From an uncultured Myxococcales bacterium (GTDB lineage: Bacteria; Myxococcota_A; Polyangia; Palsa-1104; JAEUJZ01), in the NCBI GenBank assembly GCA_937859535.1, contig CALLYL010000022.1, forward strand, positions 1 through 38,568: a stretch of 38,568 nt of DNA, read 5' to 3'. The notes under the pieces are model-generated. The model was not told the origin of the DNA. It worked only from the letters and a program-made list of their open reading frames with translations, and ran no database searches. Positions 16,601 to 24,093 of the stretch are shown here, one piece after another (position 1 is the first letter of the stretch; each line of letters starts with the position of its first letter). A program made the translations under genes and the position numbers.

Positions 16601-18175
16601 ATGGCCACTATCAAAGTTCCCGAAGGTTTGGTTCCCGCAAACAGCTCGATGCAGCAGCCTGATGGCGGTCGCTACGACGATGGCTGGCGGCACGGCAAGC
16701 CGGTCGAAGATCCCGCCAAGATGAAGCGCTGGGGCTTTATCACCGCCAAGCCGAGCGAATACTTGGTCGTCGTTCACAATGGCAAGATCGACTCGCACCG
16801 ATCGGGGCAGGGGATGCGGGTGTGGAAGTGGCCGTGGACGGCGGTGGCGACGATCCCGACCACGCTCCAGCAGATCGAGTTTGAAGCCGACCAGATCACC
16901 AAAGAACGCGTCGGCGTCAGCGTCACCGGGATGGCGGTCTATCGCATCGCCCAGCCGGAGATTGCCTATCGGATGCTCAACTTCAGCTACGCCGAGCGAG
17001 CCAGCGAAAAGCTCGGGCAGACGCTGCGCGACATGTTCATCGGTGCGGCGCGACGGCTGATCGCAAACCTCGGACTCAATCAGTGCCTGGAGCATCGCAA
17101 GGAAGCGATTGCCTCGTTTTTGATGCAGGAGATCGCGCCGGTGGTCTCGGGCAGTGGCAAGCCCGACGACACCACCGATCAAGGCTGGGGCGTGGTGATC
17201 GATACGATCGAGATTCAGGACGTAAAGATCCTGTCCGACGCGGTGTTCAAGCACTTGCAGGCACCGTATCGGGCCGAGATTGCGATGCGGGCGGAGCAAG
17301 CCGATCTCGAGCGGCTGCGGCAGGTGGCGGAGACGCGGGCAACGGCAGAGCGCCAGACCCAGGAAGCGGCGATTGCCAGTCAGCGTGAGACGCGGATGTC
17401 GAAGGCCAAGGCCGAGGCGGATGCGTCCGAGCGGGAAGCCGCAGAAGCGATGCGCGCCGAGCAAGCCAAGGCTCGCAGTGCCGCCGAGGAGCTACTCCGC
17501 AAAGAGTCGCTGGCGCGCAAGCGAATCGAGGTCGAAGAAGGCATTGCGCTGCGACAGGCGGAAAGCAAGGCGGCGCTCGATCAGAAGAGTCAGCAGATTC
17601 GGCAGGAAGCGGAGCTTAGCCAGCTCAAGCTGCAAGAGCACAAGCGGGTGGCGACGGCCCAGGCCGAGATGGCGACGCTGGCGACCGAAGCGGAGCTGGC
17701 CGAAAAGGCGCACAAGCTGGAGCTGCGCAAGCTGGAGCTGGAACAAGCCCGGCGGCAGCTTCGCCAGCAGCAGGAATTGATCCTGCAAGGCGAAAAGGAT
17801 CGCTTCGAGCAGATGCAGCGTCGTCAGGAATCGGAATCGCTGCGGCTCGAAAACGAAGCGGCGATTGCCAAGCAGCGCGCCGAGGCCGAGATCGAGCTTT
17901 TGCTCAGCCAAGGCCGAGTGATGCGTGATCTGGTGGTAAGCGGGCTGCCGCAGATTGCACAGGCGTTCAAGCAGTCGTTTGGGACGATCAACTACACCCA
18001 GTACGCGGGGTCGCCGGACGGCAATCCGATGGCGATGATCGGCTCGGCGATTGGGCAGGTGCTCACCGTGGCCAAGAGCTTTGGACTTGATCCGAGCAAG
18101 CTCGGTCAGGCTGCGGCTGCGGTTCCTGCCGCTGATCCATCTGCCGTTGCTGCGCCCGCAGACAAGACGTCGTAA
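16601..18175 (+). CDS. SPFH/flotillin-like protein with long coiled coil
   Basis: 524 residues. The ATG at 16601 has AAGGAG about 9 nt upstream; the longer frame from 16430 is not used. An SPFH (prohibitin-homology) region covers about residues 45-230 (strand and helix pattern around ERVGVSVTGMAVYRIAQPE and the helix LGQTLRDMFIGAARRLIANL). A long Ala/Glu/Arg/Gln-rich coiled coil follows (about 235-440), then a helical C-terminus ending in an Ala/Pro-rich tail. This order is that of flotillin/YqiK-type scaffolds, which oligomerise on membranes. No transmembrane helix or signal peptide is seen, so membrane contact would have to be peripheral. It is a single gene between a minus-strand neighbour and a downstream lipoprotein gene. 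Confidence 0.75.
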   Translation: MATIKVPEGLVPANSSMQQPDGGRYDDGWRHGKPVEDPAKMKRWGFITAKPSEYLVVVHNGKIDSHRSGQGMRVWKWPWTAVATIPTTLQQIEFEADQITKERVGVSVTGMAVYRIAQPEIAYRMLNFSYAERASEKLGQTLRDMFIGAARRLIANLGLNQCLEHRKEAIASFLMQEIAPVVSGSGKPDDTTDQGWGVVIDTIEIQDVKILSDAVFKHLQAPYRAEIAMRAEQADLERLRQVAETRATAERQTQEAAIASQRETRMSKAKAEADASEREAAEAMRAEQAKARSAAEELLRKESLARKRIEVEEGIALRQAESKAALDQKSQQIRQEAELSQLKLQEHKRVATAQAEMATLATEAELAEKAHKLELRKLELEQARRQLRQQQELILQGEKDRFEQMQRRQESESLRLENEAAIAKQRAEAEIELLLSQGRVMRDLVVSGLPQIAQAFKQSFGTINYTQYAGSPDGNPMAMIGSAIGQVLTVAKSFGLDPSKLGQAAAAVPAADPSAVAAPADKTS

Positions 18176-18209
18176 TCGACCTCTGGTGGGGTTCGGTTAT
18201 GCTCCCGCC

Positions 18210-19877
18210 ATGAGAACGTCATCACGCCACCATCGTGCTTTCGGAACCCTACGGAATCTTCGGTTGCTACCGGCGCTGCTTGGGCTGTTTGGCTCTGTGG
18301 GCTGCGTCACCGAGCCGGAGGTCACACCGATCGATCTGCGGGCGCTGCTCGGGGAGCTGAGCGGCGGACTGCGGGCGGACTACACGGCCGACGGAGATGG
18401 TGGACTTGCGCACACGACCTATTTCACCATCAAGCCGGGCAGTCCCGAGTACGCCGCGCTGCCGAGGAGTGAGCAAGACAAGCTGGCCAAGATCCAGGCG
18501 GGCATTTTGCATAGCAGCAAGCTGCCTCCGACGGATCTGGTGGCAGGCACCGAGGTCACGGGAACCCTGACGGTGAAGGGCGGTGCGGGCAGTGATCGGA
18601 TTCAGGAAGTGGTGCTACAGCTTCCCAAGAAGTGGAACGGCCAGCTCGTGGTGGTCGGTTCACCGGGGACGCGGACCGAGTTTGCGAGCGCTGCGGTGAT
18701 CGCGACGTGGGTGCTCAAACGCGGCTTTGCCTTTGTCTCGGGGAACAAGGGGCTGACCAACGGTGGGGCGGATGGCAATACCTCGCTGCTGCGGAAACAG
18801 CACGCGACGCAGCACTACGGGGCGATGATGCTCGACCTGGCCGGGTGGGCGCAGCGGCGGCTTTTGGAAGCGTCGGGAAAGAAGCCGAGTCGGACCTATG
18901 CGCTCGGCCTGTCGATGGGTGGCTATCAGGTGCGGCGGGCGCTGGAGCTGGATCACGAAGCGGTCGAAAAGGGTGCGCCTCGGCTGTTCGACGGCGGCAT
19001 TGATTGGGCGGGCGTGTATGCGCCGGATGCGCGGGTGCTCGACAGCAATCGCGATGGCAAGGTGTCGACGACCGAGTTTTCGCAAGGCACGCACCTGGTG
19101 ACCTCGATGGAGCGGGCGGTGCTGGCGATGGGGTATCCGTATGACACCGGGGCAAAGACGACGCCAGCGGCGTATCGCGAGAGGCCACAGTTTTCGGGGG
19201 CCCAGGCGCAGATGGTCGCGGGCGGCTTTCATCCGCAGTCGGCGATCCTGTGGGGCGCGTATAGCCTGCTGTTCGACTCGCTGAAGGCCAAGCTGCCGGC
19301 GTGGCGTGGCGTGGGCTACTACAACTTGACCGCGTACTACTACCGGGCGGATCTGCTCGGGCATGATGACAAGGAAAGCGCGCCGTATTCGATGTGGTCG
19401 GCGTCGATGACTGGGCATCCACCGCTGTATGACTATCTAGCGAGCGTGGCGCAGGGCGGCTGGACGGATGACAGCGTGCAGTGGGCGCTCAAGAATGCCA
19501 ACACCGGACGGTTTTCGGTGCCGCTCATCAGCCTGCACGGAGATCGCGATGCGCTGGTCGGCCTGCCGGGTAACGGTGAAGCCTATGCGGCGGCGGTGCA
19601 GGCGGCGGGTCGTCCCGAGCTACACCGGCTGTACGTGATTCAAAACGGCAACCATGTGGATGCGCATGCCGACGGAATGCTCGACTATGACTGTAACGGT
19701 ACGGCAGCGGATGAGAGCGCGGCGGACAGCCTGGTGCCGATGCAGCCGTACGTCGAGCGAGCGTTTGGGCTGCTCACCGATTGGGTTGAAAAAGGCCAGG
19801 CCGCGCCACCGAGTCGCACCGTCGCGACCGACCCCAAGAACGATCTCCTCGACGCCGCCAAGGTTTCGTTTCAGTAG
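18210..19877 (+). CDS. Secreted alpha/beta hydrolase (tannase/feruloyl esterase-like) lipoprotein with EF-hand-type loop
   Basis: 555 residues. A signal peptide ends in a lipobox (GSVGC). Alpha/beta-hydrolase features include the nucleophile elbow GLSMGG (YALGLSMGGYQVRRA), a late Asp in LHGDRDALVG and a C-terminal His in NGNHVDAHAD. Between the elbow and the acid residue, DSNRDGKVSTTE reproduces the 12-residue EF-hand calcium loop (D1, N3, D5, G6, E12), and a second Asp-rich turn (DYDCNGTAADE) lies near the C-terminus, so calcium binding is likely. Esterase on plant phenolics or other esters is a fold-level inference. No Shine-Dalgarno is seen at the ATG; a -10-like TATGCT lies 6 nt upstream, compatible with a leaderless mRNA. 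Confidence 0.7.
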   Translation: MRTSSRHHRAFGTLRNLRLLPALLGLFGSVGCVTEPEVTPIDLRALLGELSGGLRADYTADGDGGLAHTTYFTIKPGSPEYAALPRSEQDKLAKIQAGILHSSKLPPTDLVAGTEVTGTLTVKGGAGSDRIQEVVLQLPKKWNGQLVVVGSPGTRTEFASAAVIATWVLKRGFAFVSGNKGLTNGGADGNTSLLRKQHATQHYGAMMLDLAGWAQRRLLEASGKKPSRTYALGLSMGGYQVRRALELDHEAVEKGAPRLFDGGIDWAGVYAPDARVLDSNRDGKVSTTEFSQGTHLVTSMERAVLAMGYPYDTGAKTTPAAYRERPQFSGAQAQMVAGGFHPQSAILWGAYSLLFDSLKAKLPAWRGVGYYNLTAYYYRADLLGHDDKESAPYSMWSASMTGHPPLYDYLASVAQGGWTDDSVQWALKNANTGRFSVPLISLHGDRDALVGLPGNGEAYAAAVQAAGRPELHRLYVIQNGNHVDAHADGMLDYDCNGTAADESAADSLVPMQPYVERAFGLLTDWVEKGQAAPPSRTVATDPKNDLLDAAKVSFQ

Positions 19878-19932
19878 CTTCGCCGGATCCTGCCGATTGT
19901 TTCGCCGGGCCGCCTAAGATAACGTCGCGCAA

Positions 19933-20901
19933 ATGCGTTACCTGATTACCGGCGGTGCCGGGTTTGTTGGCTCGCACCTCTCGGAAGAACTGCTGCGTCG
20001 CGGTCACGAGGTCTTCGTCATCGACGATCTATCGACGGGCACCATCCGCAACATTTCTCACCTGACCGGCAACAAGCGGTTTCGATACGTCATCGACACG
20101 GTCGCCAATCGGCCGCTTTTGGCCGAGCTGGTCGACGATGCCGATGTCATCTATCACCTGGCGGCTGCGGTCGGCGTCAAGCTGATCGTCGAGAGCCCGG
20201 TGCGCACCATCGAAACCAACATCAAGCTGACCGAGCTGGTGCTGGAGATGGCGCAGAAGAAAAAGCGCCCGGTGTTTATCGCCTCGACATCGGAGTGTTA
20301 TGGCAAAAGCACCGATTTCCCCTTCCGCGAAGAAGGGGATCTGGTGCTCGGGCCATCGTCGAAAGGTCGCTGGTCGTACGCCTGTAGCAAGCTCATCGAC
20401 GAGTTCTTGGCGATCGCCTACCACCGCGAGCGCGGCCTGCCGACCGTCGTTGGGCGACTGTTTAATACGGTAGGTCCGCGTCAAACCGGTCAGTACGGGA
20501 TGGTGGTGCCGACGTTTGTGCGGCAGGCGCTGGCTGGTCAGCCGGTGACGGTGTTTGGCGATGGTCAGCAGTCGCGCTGCTTCACCCACGTCAGCGATGC
20601 GGTGCGCGCTCTGATCGGCATCATGGAACGTCCCGACGCCTACGGTCAGGTCTTCAACATCGGCAACGTCGAAGAAGTCAGCATCTTAAGCCTCGCCCAG
20701 CGTGTCATCGCGCAATCCGGGTCGAAAAGCGAGGTGGTGTTCATCCCCTACGAGCGCGCCTACGAGCCCGGTTTCGAAGACATGAACCGCCGCGTGCCCG
20801 ACGTCACCAAGATCGGTCAGCTCATCGGCTGGCAACCCACCATCGCGCTCGATCAAATCCTCGCCGACGTCATCGATTGGTGTCGTGGCGGCGCGGCCTA
20901 A
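19933..20901 (+). CDS. NAD-dependent nucleotide-sugar epimerase/dehydratase
   Basis: 322-residue extended SDR. TGGAGFVGSH at residues 7-16 binds NAD(P), IDDLSTG follows beta-2, and the catalytic site is STSECYG plus YACSK (YxxxK). The C-terminal substrate part has GRLFNTVGPRQ, FGDGQQSRCFTHVSD and FNIGN, as in UDP-glucose/UDP-GlcNAc 4-epimerases and UDP-glucuronate decarboxylases. It therefore probably makes an activated sugar for surface polysaccharide; the exact sugar cannot be told. uppP starts 4 nt after its stop, so a lipid-linked glycan pathway is a reasonable shared context. Confidence 0.85.
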   Translation: MRYLITGGAGFVGSHLSEELLRRGHEVFVIDDLSTGTIRNISHLTGNKRFRYVIDTVANRPLLAELVDDADVIYHLAAAVGVKLIVESPVRTIETNIKLTELVLEMAQKKKRPVFIASTSECYGKSTDFPFREEGDLVLGPSSKGRWSYACSKLIDEFLAIAYHRERGLPTVVGRLFNTVGPRQTGQYGMVVPTFVRQALAGQPVTVFGDGQQSRCFTHVSDAVRALIGIMERPDAYGQVFNIGNVEEVSILSLAQRVIAQSGSKSEVVFIPYERAYEPGFEDMNRRVPDVTKIGQLIGWQPTIALDQILADVIDWCRGGAA

Positions 20902-20904
20902 GCC

Positions 20905-21708
20905 ATGGAGCTGTGGCAAGTCATTGTCCTTTCGATCGTCGAGGGTCTGACCGAGTTCGTACCGGTTTCCTCCACCGGGCACCTGATCCTGATGAGTCGT
21001 CTGTTCGGTCTGCGCGGGCCAGCGGTCGATGCCTTTTCGGTGGTGGTACAGCTCGGCGCGCTGCTGGCAGCGGTGTTTTATTATCGGCGGATCATCTGGG
21101 ACACGGTGGTTGGTGTGGCAAGCCAGCGACCCGAATCGCTGCACTTATTTCGCAACCTGGTGCTGGGATCGGTGCCGCTACTCGCCGTCGGATACTTGGT
21201 CGGTAAGCGGATCAAGGCGCACCTGTTTGCACCGCTGCCCGTCGCACTGGCGCTTGGCGTGGGCGGTCTGCTGATGCTGCTCGTCGAGCGCTATCGTAGA
21301 AACAGCGAGCCACCGTATCGCGAGGCCCACGAGCTTCCGGCGGGACGGGCGCTGGCTGTTGGTCTGTGCCATATGGCGGCGCTGTGGCCGGGCACTTCGC
21401 GATCGCTGGCGAGTATGTCGGGCGCGCTTTTGGCGGGTCTTCCCACGGCCGCTGCCGCCGACTTTGCGTTCCTGCTGGCGTTGCCGACGCTGGGCACCGC
21501 TACGGTGTACGAGCTCATCAAAGAACGGCACGTTCTCGCTGCCGAGGTCGGCCTGCTCAACATGAGCCTGGGCCTGCTGGTTTCCTTTGCCGTCGGCTTG
21601 CTCGTGATCGCGGCGTTCTTGCGTTACCTGCGCGGTCACGGCCTGCTGGTCTTTGCTCTGTATCGAGTCGGCCTGGCGATCGCCGTTTTTTGGCTGATGC
21701 GCTCGTAG
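20905..21708 (+). CDS. uppP: Undecaprenyl-diphosphatase (UppP/BacA)
   Basis: 267-residue multi-pass membrane phosphatase that recycles undecaprenyl diphosphate to the monophosphate carrier for peptidoglycan and polysaccharide assembly. The first family signature, EGLTEFVPVSSTGHL, is at residues 13-27 and contains the catalytic Glu region; the second, WPGTSRS, is at about residues 157-163 and contains the essential Arg. Length and the spread of hydrophobic helices fit the family. The usual SRSxATI is SRSLASM here, a mild deviation. Four nt separate it from the upstream epimerase stop, implying co-transcription. Confidence 0.95.
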   Translation: MELWQVIVLSIVEGLTEFVPVSSTGHLILMSRLFGLRGPAVDAFSVVVQLGALLAAVFYYRRIIWDTVVGVASQRPESLHLFRNLVLGSVPLLAVGYLVGKRIKAHLFAPLPVALALGVGGLLMLLVERYRRNSEPPYREAHELPAGRALAVGLCHMAALWPGTSRSLASMSGALLAGLPTAAAADFAFLLALPTLGTATVYELIKERHVLAAEVGLLNMSLGLLVSFAVGLLVIAAFLRYLRGHGLLVFALYRVGLAIAVFWLMRS

Positions 21709-21909
21709 CCGCTTCGTCTGTTAGGGCAGCGCCCCGCTAGCAATCCAGTTCACCACCTGACACATCTGGCTGTTGTGGTTTGGATGACAAGAATCTATAA
21801 TCGTTGCGTGGGTTTCCGTCGCTGAATTGCTTCCGGGGGGTGGGCGATCGTTTGTCGGGTCGTCGGAGAGGAGGCTCGGCGGAGAGGGACACGAAAGGCA
21901 CACGCGACG

Positions 21910-23028
21910 ATGGGTGAGGTCATTCGTAAGACCAAGAACGGGCGGGTTCTTGGTTGGTACATCCGCTGGGTGGATCTCGATGGAAAACGCAAGACCCGAG
22001 CCAGCAAGCAGCCGACCTTTGCCGAAGCCAAACGAATGCTGGTCGAGATTGAGGCGCGGGTTGCCCGTGGCAAGCTCGGTGTGAGCGACACCCCCCAGCG
22101 CATGACGCTCGGTGCGCTGCTGGAGCGATTTTTCGCGGAGTACGATCCGCCCAAGGCCCGTGATCGCGGGCGCTGGGAGCAGAAGGCGCGTGAACAACTG
22201 GCGACGCTGATTCCGCAGCTTGCGGATCGGCAAGCGACCTCGTTTTCTGCGGAGGACGGCGAGCGGCTGCGCAACCAGCTCCTGCGCGGGGGACTCAAAA
22301 GCAACACGGTGCGACTGAAGCTGACGTTTTTGGGAACGGCGTTTGGGTGGGCGGTAAAAAAGGGCCTGCTGCGGTCCAATCCGCTGGCCGAGCTGCGCAA
22401 ACCACGTGCCGAGAGTCGCTGTGAATACCTGAGCGGCGATGAAGTTCGACTGCTCTTGGCGGCGGTGGATGCCCCGTCGGGAACCCGTGCAGAGACAGAG
22501 ACGCGCCAGCAGGTGCTCGCGATCGCCGTCCGTTTGGCGATCTACGCGGGTCTGCGGGTCGGCGAGGTGTTCGGCTTGCGCTGGCGGGATGTCGATCTTC
22601 AGACCGGGCTTTTGACGATTTCGCGAAGCTACGGGCTTGGCACCAAGAGCGGCAAATCGCGGCACGTTCCGATCGCGGACGAGCTGCACGAGGCCCTGCG
22701 CGCTTGGCAGCCGCGCTGTCCGGTGACTCGCGAGGGTGTGGTGTGTCCGGTGGTGTCCGATGGTGCCCGTTCGATTTGGCATGCGGTGGAGCGGCGACGA
22801 CCCGAGCTGGCCCCGCTCTATGTGGCGGCGGGAATTCCGACCCCAGCGAGCCCGTGGCATGCGCTGCGTCACACCTTCGCGAGCCACTTTCTGATGAGCG
22901 GGGGCGGGCTGCTCACGCTGCAAAAGCTGCTCGGGCACAGCGACCTCAAGGTGACGAGCGTATATGCCCATCTGTCATCGGAACACGTCGCGGCAGAAGT
23001 GCGGCGCTTGTCGTTTTCCAAACGGTAG
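21910..23028 (+). CDS. Phage-type tyrosine recombinase/integrase
   Basis: 372 residues. The N-terminal arm-binding-like segment (WYIRWVDLDGKRKTRA, about residues 17-32) is followed by a SAM-like core-binding domain (about 65-155) and the catalytic domain (about 170-372). The catalytic residues appear in order: Arg in AGLRVGEVFGLRW, Lys in TKSGKSRHVPI, HALRHTF (HxxR), His in LLGHSDLKVT and the nucleophile Tyr in SVYAHLS. All are intact, so the enzyme is probably active. The layout is that of integrases of phages and genomic islands rather than XerC/D. No other phage or transfer genes and no tRNA attachment site are recognised nearby, so it looks like an orphan or the edge of a decayed element. 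Confidence 0.9.
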   Translation: MGEVIRKTKNGRVLGWYIRWVDLDGKRKTRASKQPTFAEAKRMLVEIEARVARGKLGVSDTPQRMTLGALLERFFAEYDPPKARDRGRWEQKAREQLATLIPQLADRQATSFSAEDGERLRNQLLRGGLKSNTVRLKLTFLGTAFGWAVKKGLLRSNPLAELRKPRAESRCEYLSGDEVRLLLAAVDAPSGTRAETETRQQVLAIAVRLAIYAGLRVGEVFGLRWRDVDLQTGLLTISRSYGLGTKSGKSRHVPIADELHEALRAWQPRCPVTREGVVCPVVSDGARSIWHAVERRRPELAPLYVAAGIPTPASPWHALRHTFASHFLMSGGGLLTLQKLLGHSDLKVTSVYAHLSSEHVAAEVRRLSFSKR

Positions 23029-23067
23029 TTAGCTTGGACGCTCACCCTCACCAAGGATCTTTCTGCG

Positions 23068-23448
23068 ATGAACCATCGTCACCTGCTTCCCTCTGATCGA
23101 ATCTTGCCGAGCGCGCTTCGTCACATCAGCGACTTTCATGCCGCTACCGTTCGCGAGGTGAGCGAGGCCGTCTCTCATCACGACGTGGTGGTGGTCGGAA
23201 TGGCGCAAAATCCGCACGTCAAGAACGTCCGCAAGCTCCTAAACGATGCGGGCATCGCGTTCACTTATTTGGAATACGGCAGCTACTTTTCGCAGTGGCA
23301 GCGGCGCTTGGCGATCAAGCAGTGGAGCGGGTGGCCGACGTTCCCGCAGGTGTTCGTACGGGGCGCGCTCCTGGGCGGAGAGGATTTGACCAAAGCGGCG
23401 CTCGCGGATGGTTCCTTGAAAGAGCTGCTCGCCAAGCCCAAGCGCTAG
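23068..23448 (+). CDS. Glutaredoxin-fold protein lacking the active-site cysteine
   Basis: 126 residues. The order of elements is that of monothiol glutaredoxins: strand DVVVVGMAQ, helix NVRKLLNDAGI, strand AFTYLEYG, then WSGWPTFPQVFVRGALLGGEDL, which contains the cis-Pro (TFPQ) and the GG-[ED]-D glutathione-binding end. Where CGFS or CPYC should stand, the sequence reads AQNPHVKN; the protein has no Cys at all. It cannot therefore do thiol-disulfide or Fe-S cluster chemistry by the usual mechanism and may be a structural or regulatory relative. AAGGAT precedes the ATG. The gene follows the integrase closely on the same strand. Confidence 0.8.
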   Translation: MNHRHLLPSDRILPSALRHISDFHAATVREVSEAVSHHDVVVVGMAQNPHVKNVRKLLNDAGIAFTYLEYGSYFSQWQRRLAIKQWSGWPTFPQVFVRGALLGGEDLTKAALADGSLKELLAKPKR

Positions 23449-23452
23449 TGAC

Positions 23453-23458
23453 TTGACA
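23453..23458 (+). promoter_or_regulatory. Candidate -35 element with nearby dyad
   Basis: A consensus TTGACA lies 30 nt upstream of the ATG at 23488. A perfect dyad CTGCG-TG-CGCAG (23467-23478) sits between it and the start. The best -10-like hexamer (TACAGT, 23480-23485) is 21 nt away, too far for a standard sigma-70 spacing, so the promoter call is weak. Confidence 0.3.
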
Positions 23459-23487
23459 CCACGACCCTGCGTGCGCAGGTACAGTGG

Positions 23488-24066
23488 ATGACAAACTCTG
23501 CGCGGCTTTCTTTCCTCGGTCGTCGTCGTGTGCTCCTGGCGTTGGCGCTGGTTCCGCTTGCCCTGGGGTGTGCTGGCAAGCAGTCGGCGAGCCCGACGGC
23601 GGCGGGTCTTGGGACGACCAAGGTACCAAACGGAATGTATGCGGTGATGGGGGAGCCTACCGATGCACCGCGTCCTCCGGAGGGACCAAGCCAGCGGACA
23701 CTCCGCTACGACCCGAGAATGGCGGATTCAGCGTCGACCGATCCGGTTCAGTTTGTCACGGTTGAAACCCGCGACTTTGTGCCGCTGATTTTGGCCACCG
23801 CTGCGGAGCACACCAAGCAGGAGGACGGACGGCTCCTGATCAGCGTGGCGCTGGCGAGTCAGTACACGCAGACGCTGACCGATTTTACGCGGCTCCACCT
23901 GGGTCAGCGGGTGGCGATGGTTCTCGACGGTGAAGTCATGAGTACCCACAAGGTGCGGACCGTCATCGAGGGCGGGAAGATGCAGATTACTCGCTGTGAT
24001 GAACACGCCTGTCAGCGGATTCTGTCCAAGCTGGTAGATACTCAGGTATCAGGGAAGACTCCGTAG
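23488..24066 (+). CDS. Lipoprotein with SecDF P1-head-like domain
   Basis: 192 residues. Basic N-terminus (GRRR), hydrophobic segment and lipobox (LALGC) make it a lipoprotein. After a Pro/Ser-rich linker, the C-terminal half (about residues 90-190) follows the SecDF P1 head pattern: LLISVALASQYTQTLTDFT, then GQRVAMVLDGEVMSTHKVRTVIEGG, then MQITRCDEHACQRILSKL; compare the family's 'GkplAivlDGkv.s.p.i...I..G...I' core. In SecD this subdomain is a periplasmic part of the protein-export motor; here it stands alone without the membrane domain. A separate role is likely, and it is a known architecture only in broad terms. It converges on the minus-strand kinase gene. Confidence 0.65.
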   Translation: MTNSARLSFLGRRRVLLALALVPLALGCAGKQSASPTAAGLGTTKVPNGMYAVMGEPTDAPRPPEGPSQRTLRYDPRMADSASTDPVQFVTVETRDFVPLILATAAEHTKQEDGRLLISVALASQYTQTLTDFTRLHLGQRVAMVLDGEVMSTHKVRTVIEGGKMQITRCDEHACQRILSKLVDTQVSGKTP

Positions 24067-24093
24067 CTGGATGATCGGGGCGTGGGAGTGGGA

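Noticed and set aside
21721-22971. 416-codon minus-strand open frame opposite the integrase
   Set aside because: It is antisense to a gene with all tyrosine-recombinase motifs, has Arg/Gln/His-rich composition typical of a GC-rich shadow, and no recognisable domain. Only its last ~25 codons, outside the integrase, look protein-like and are discussed as a possible stub.
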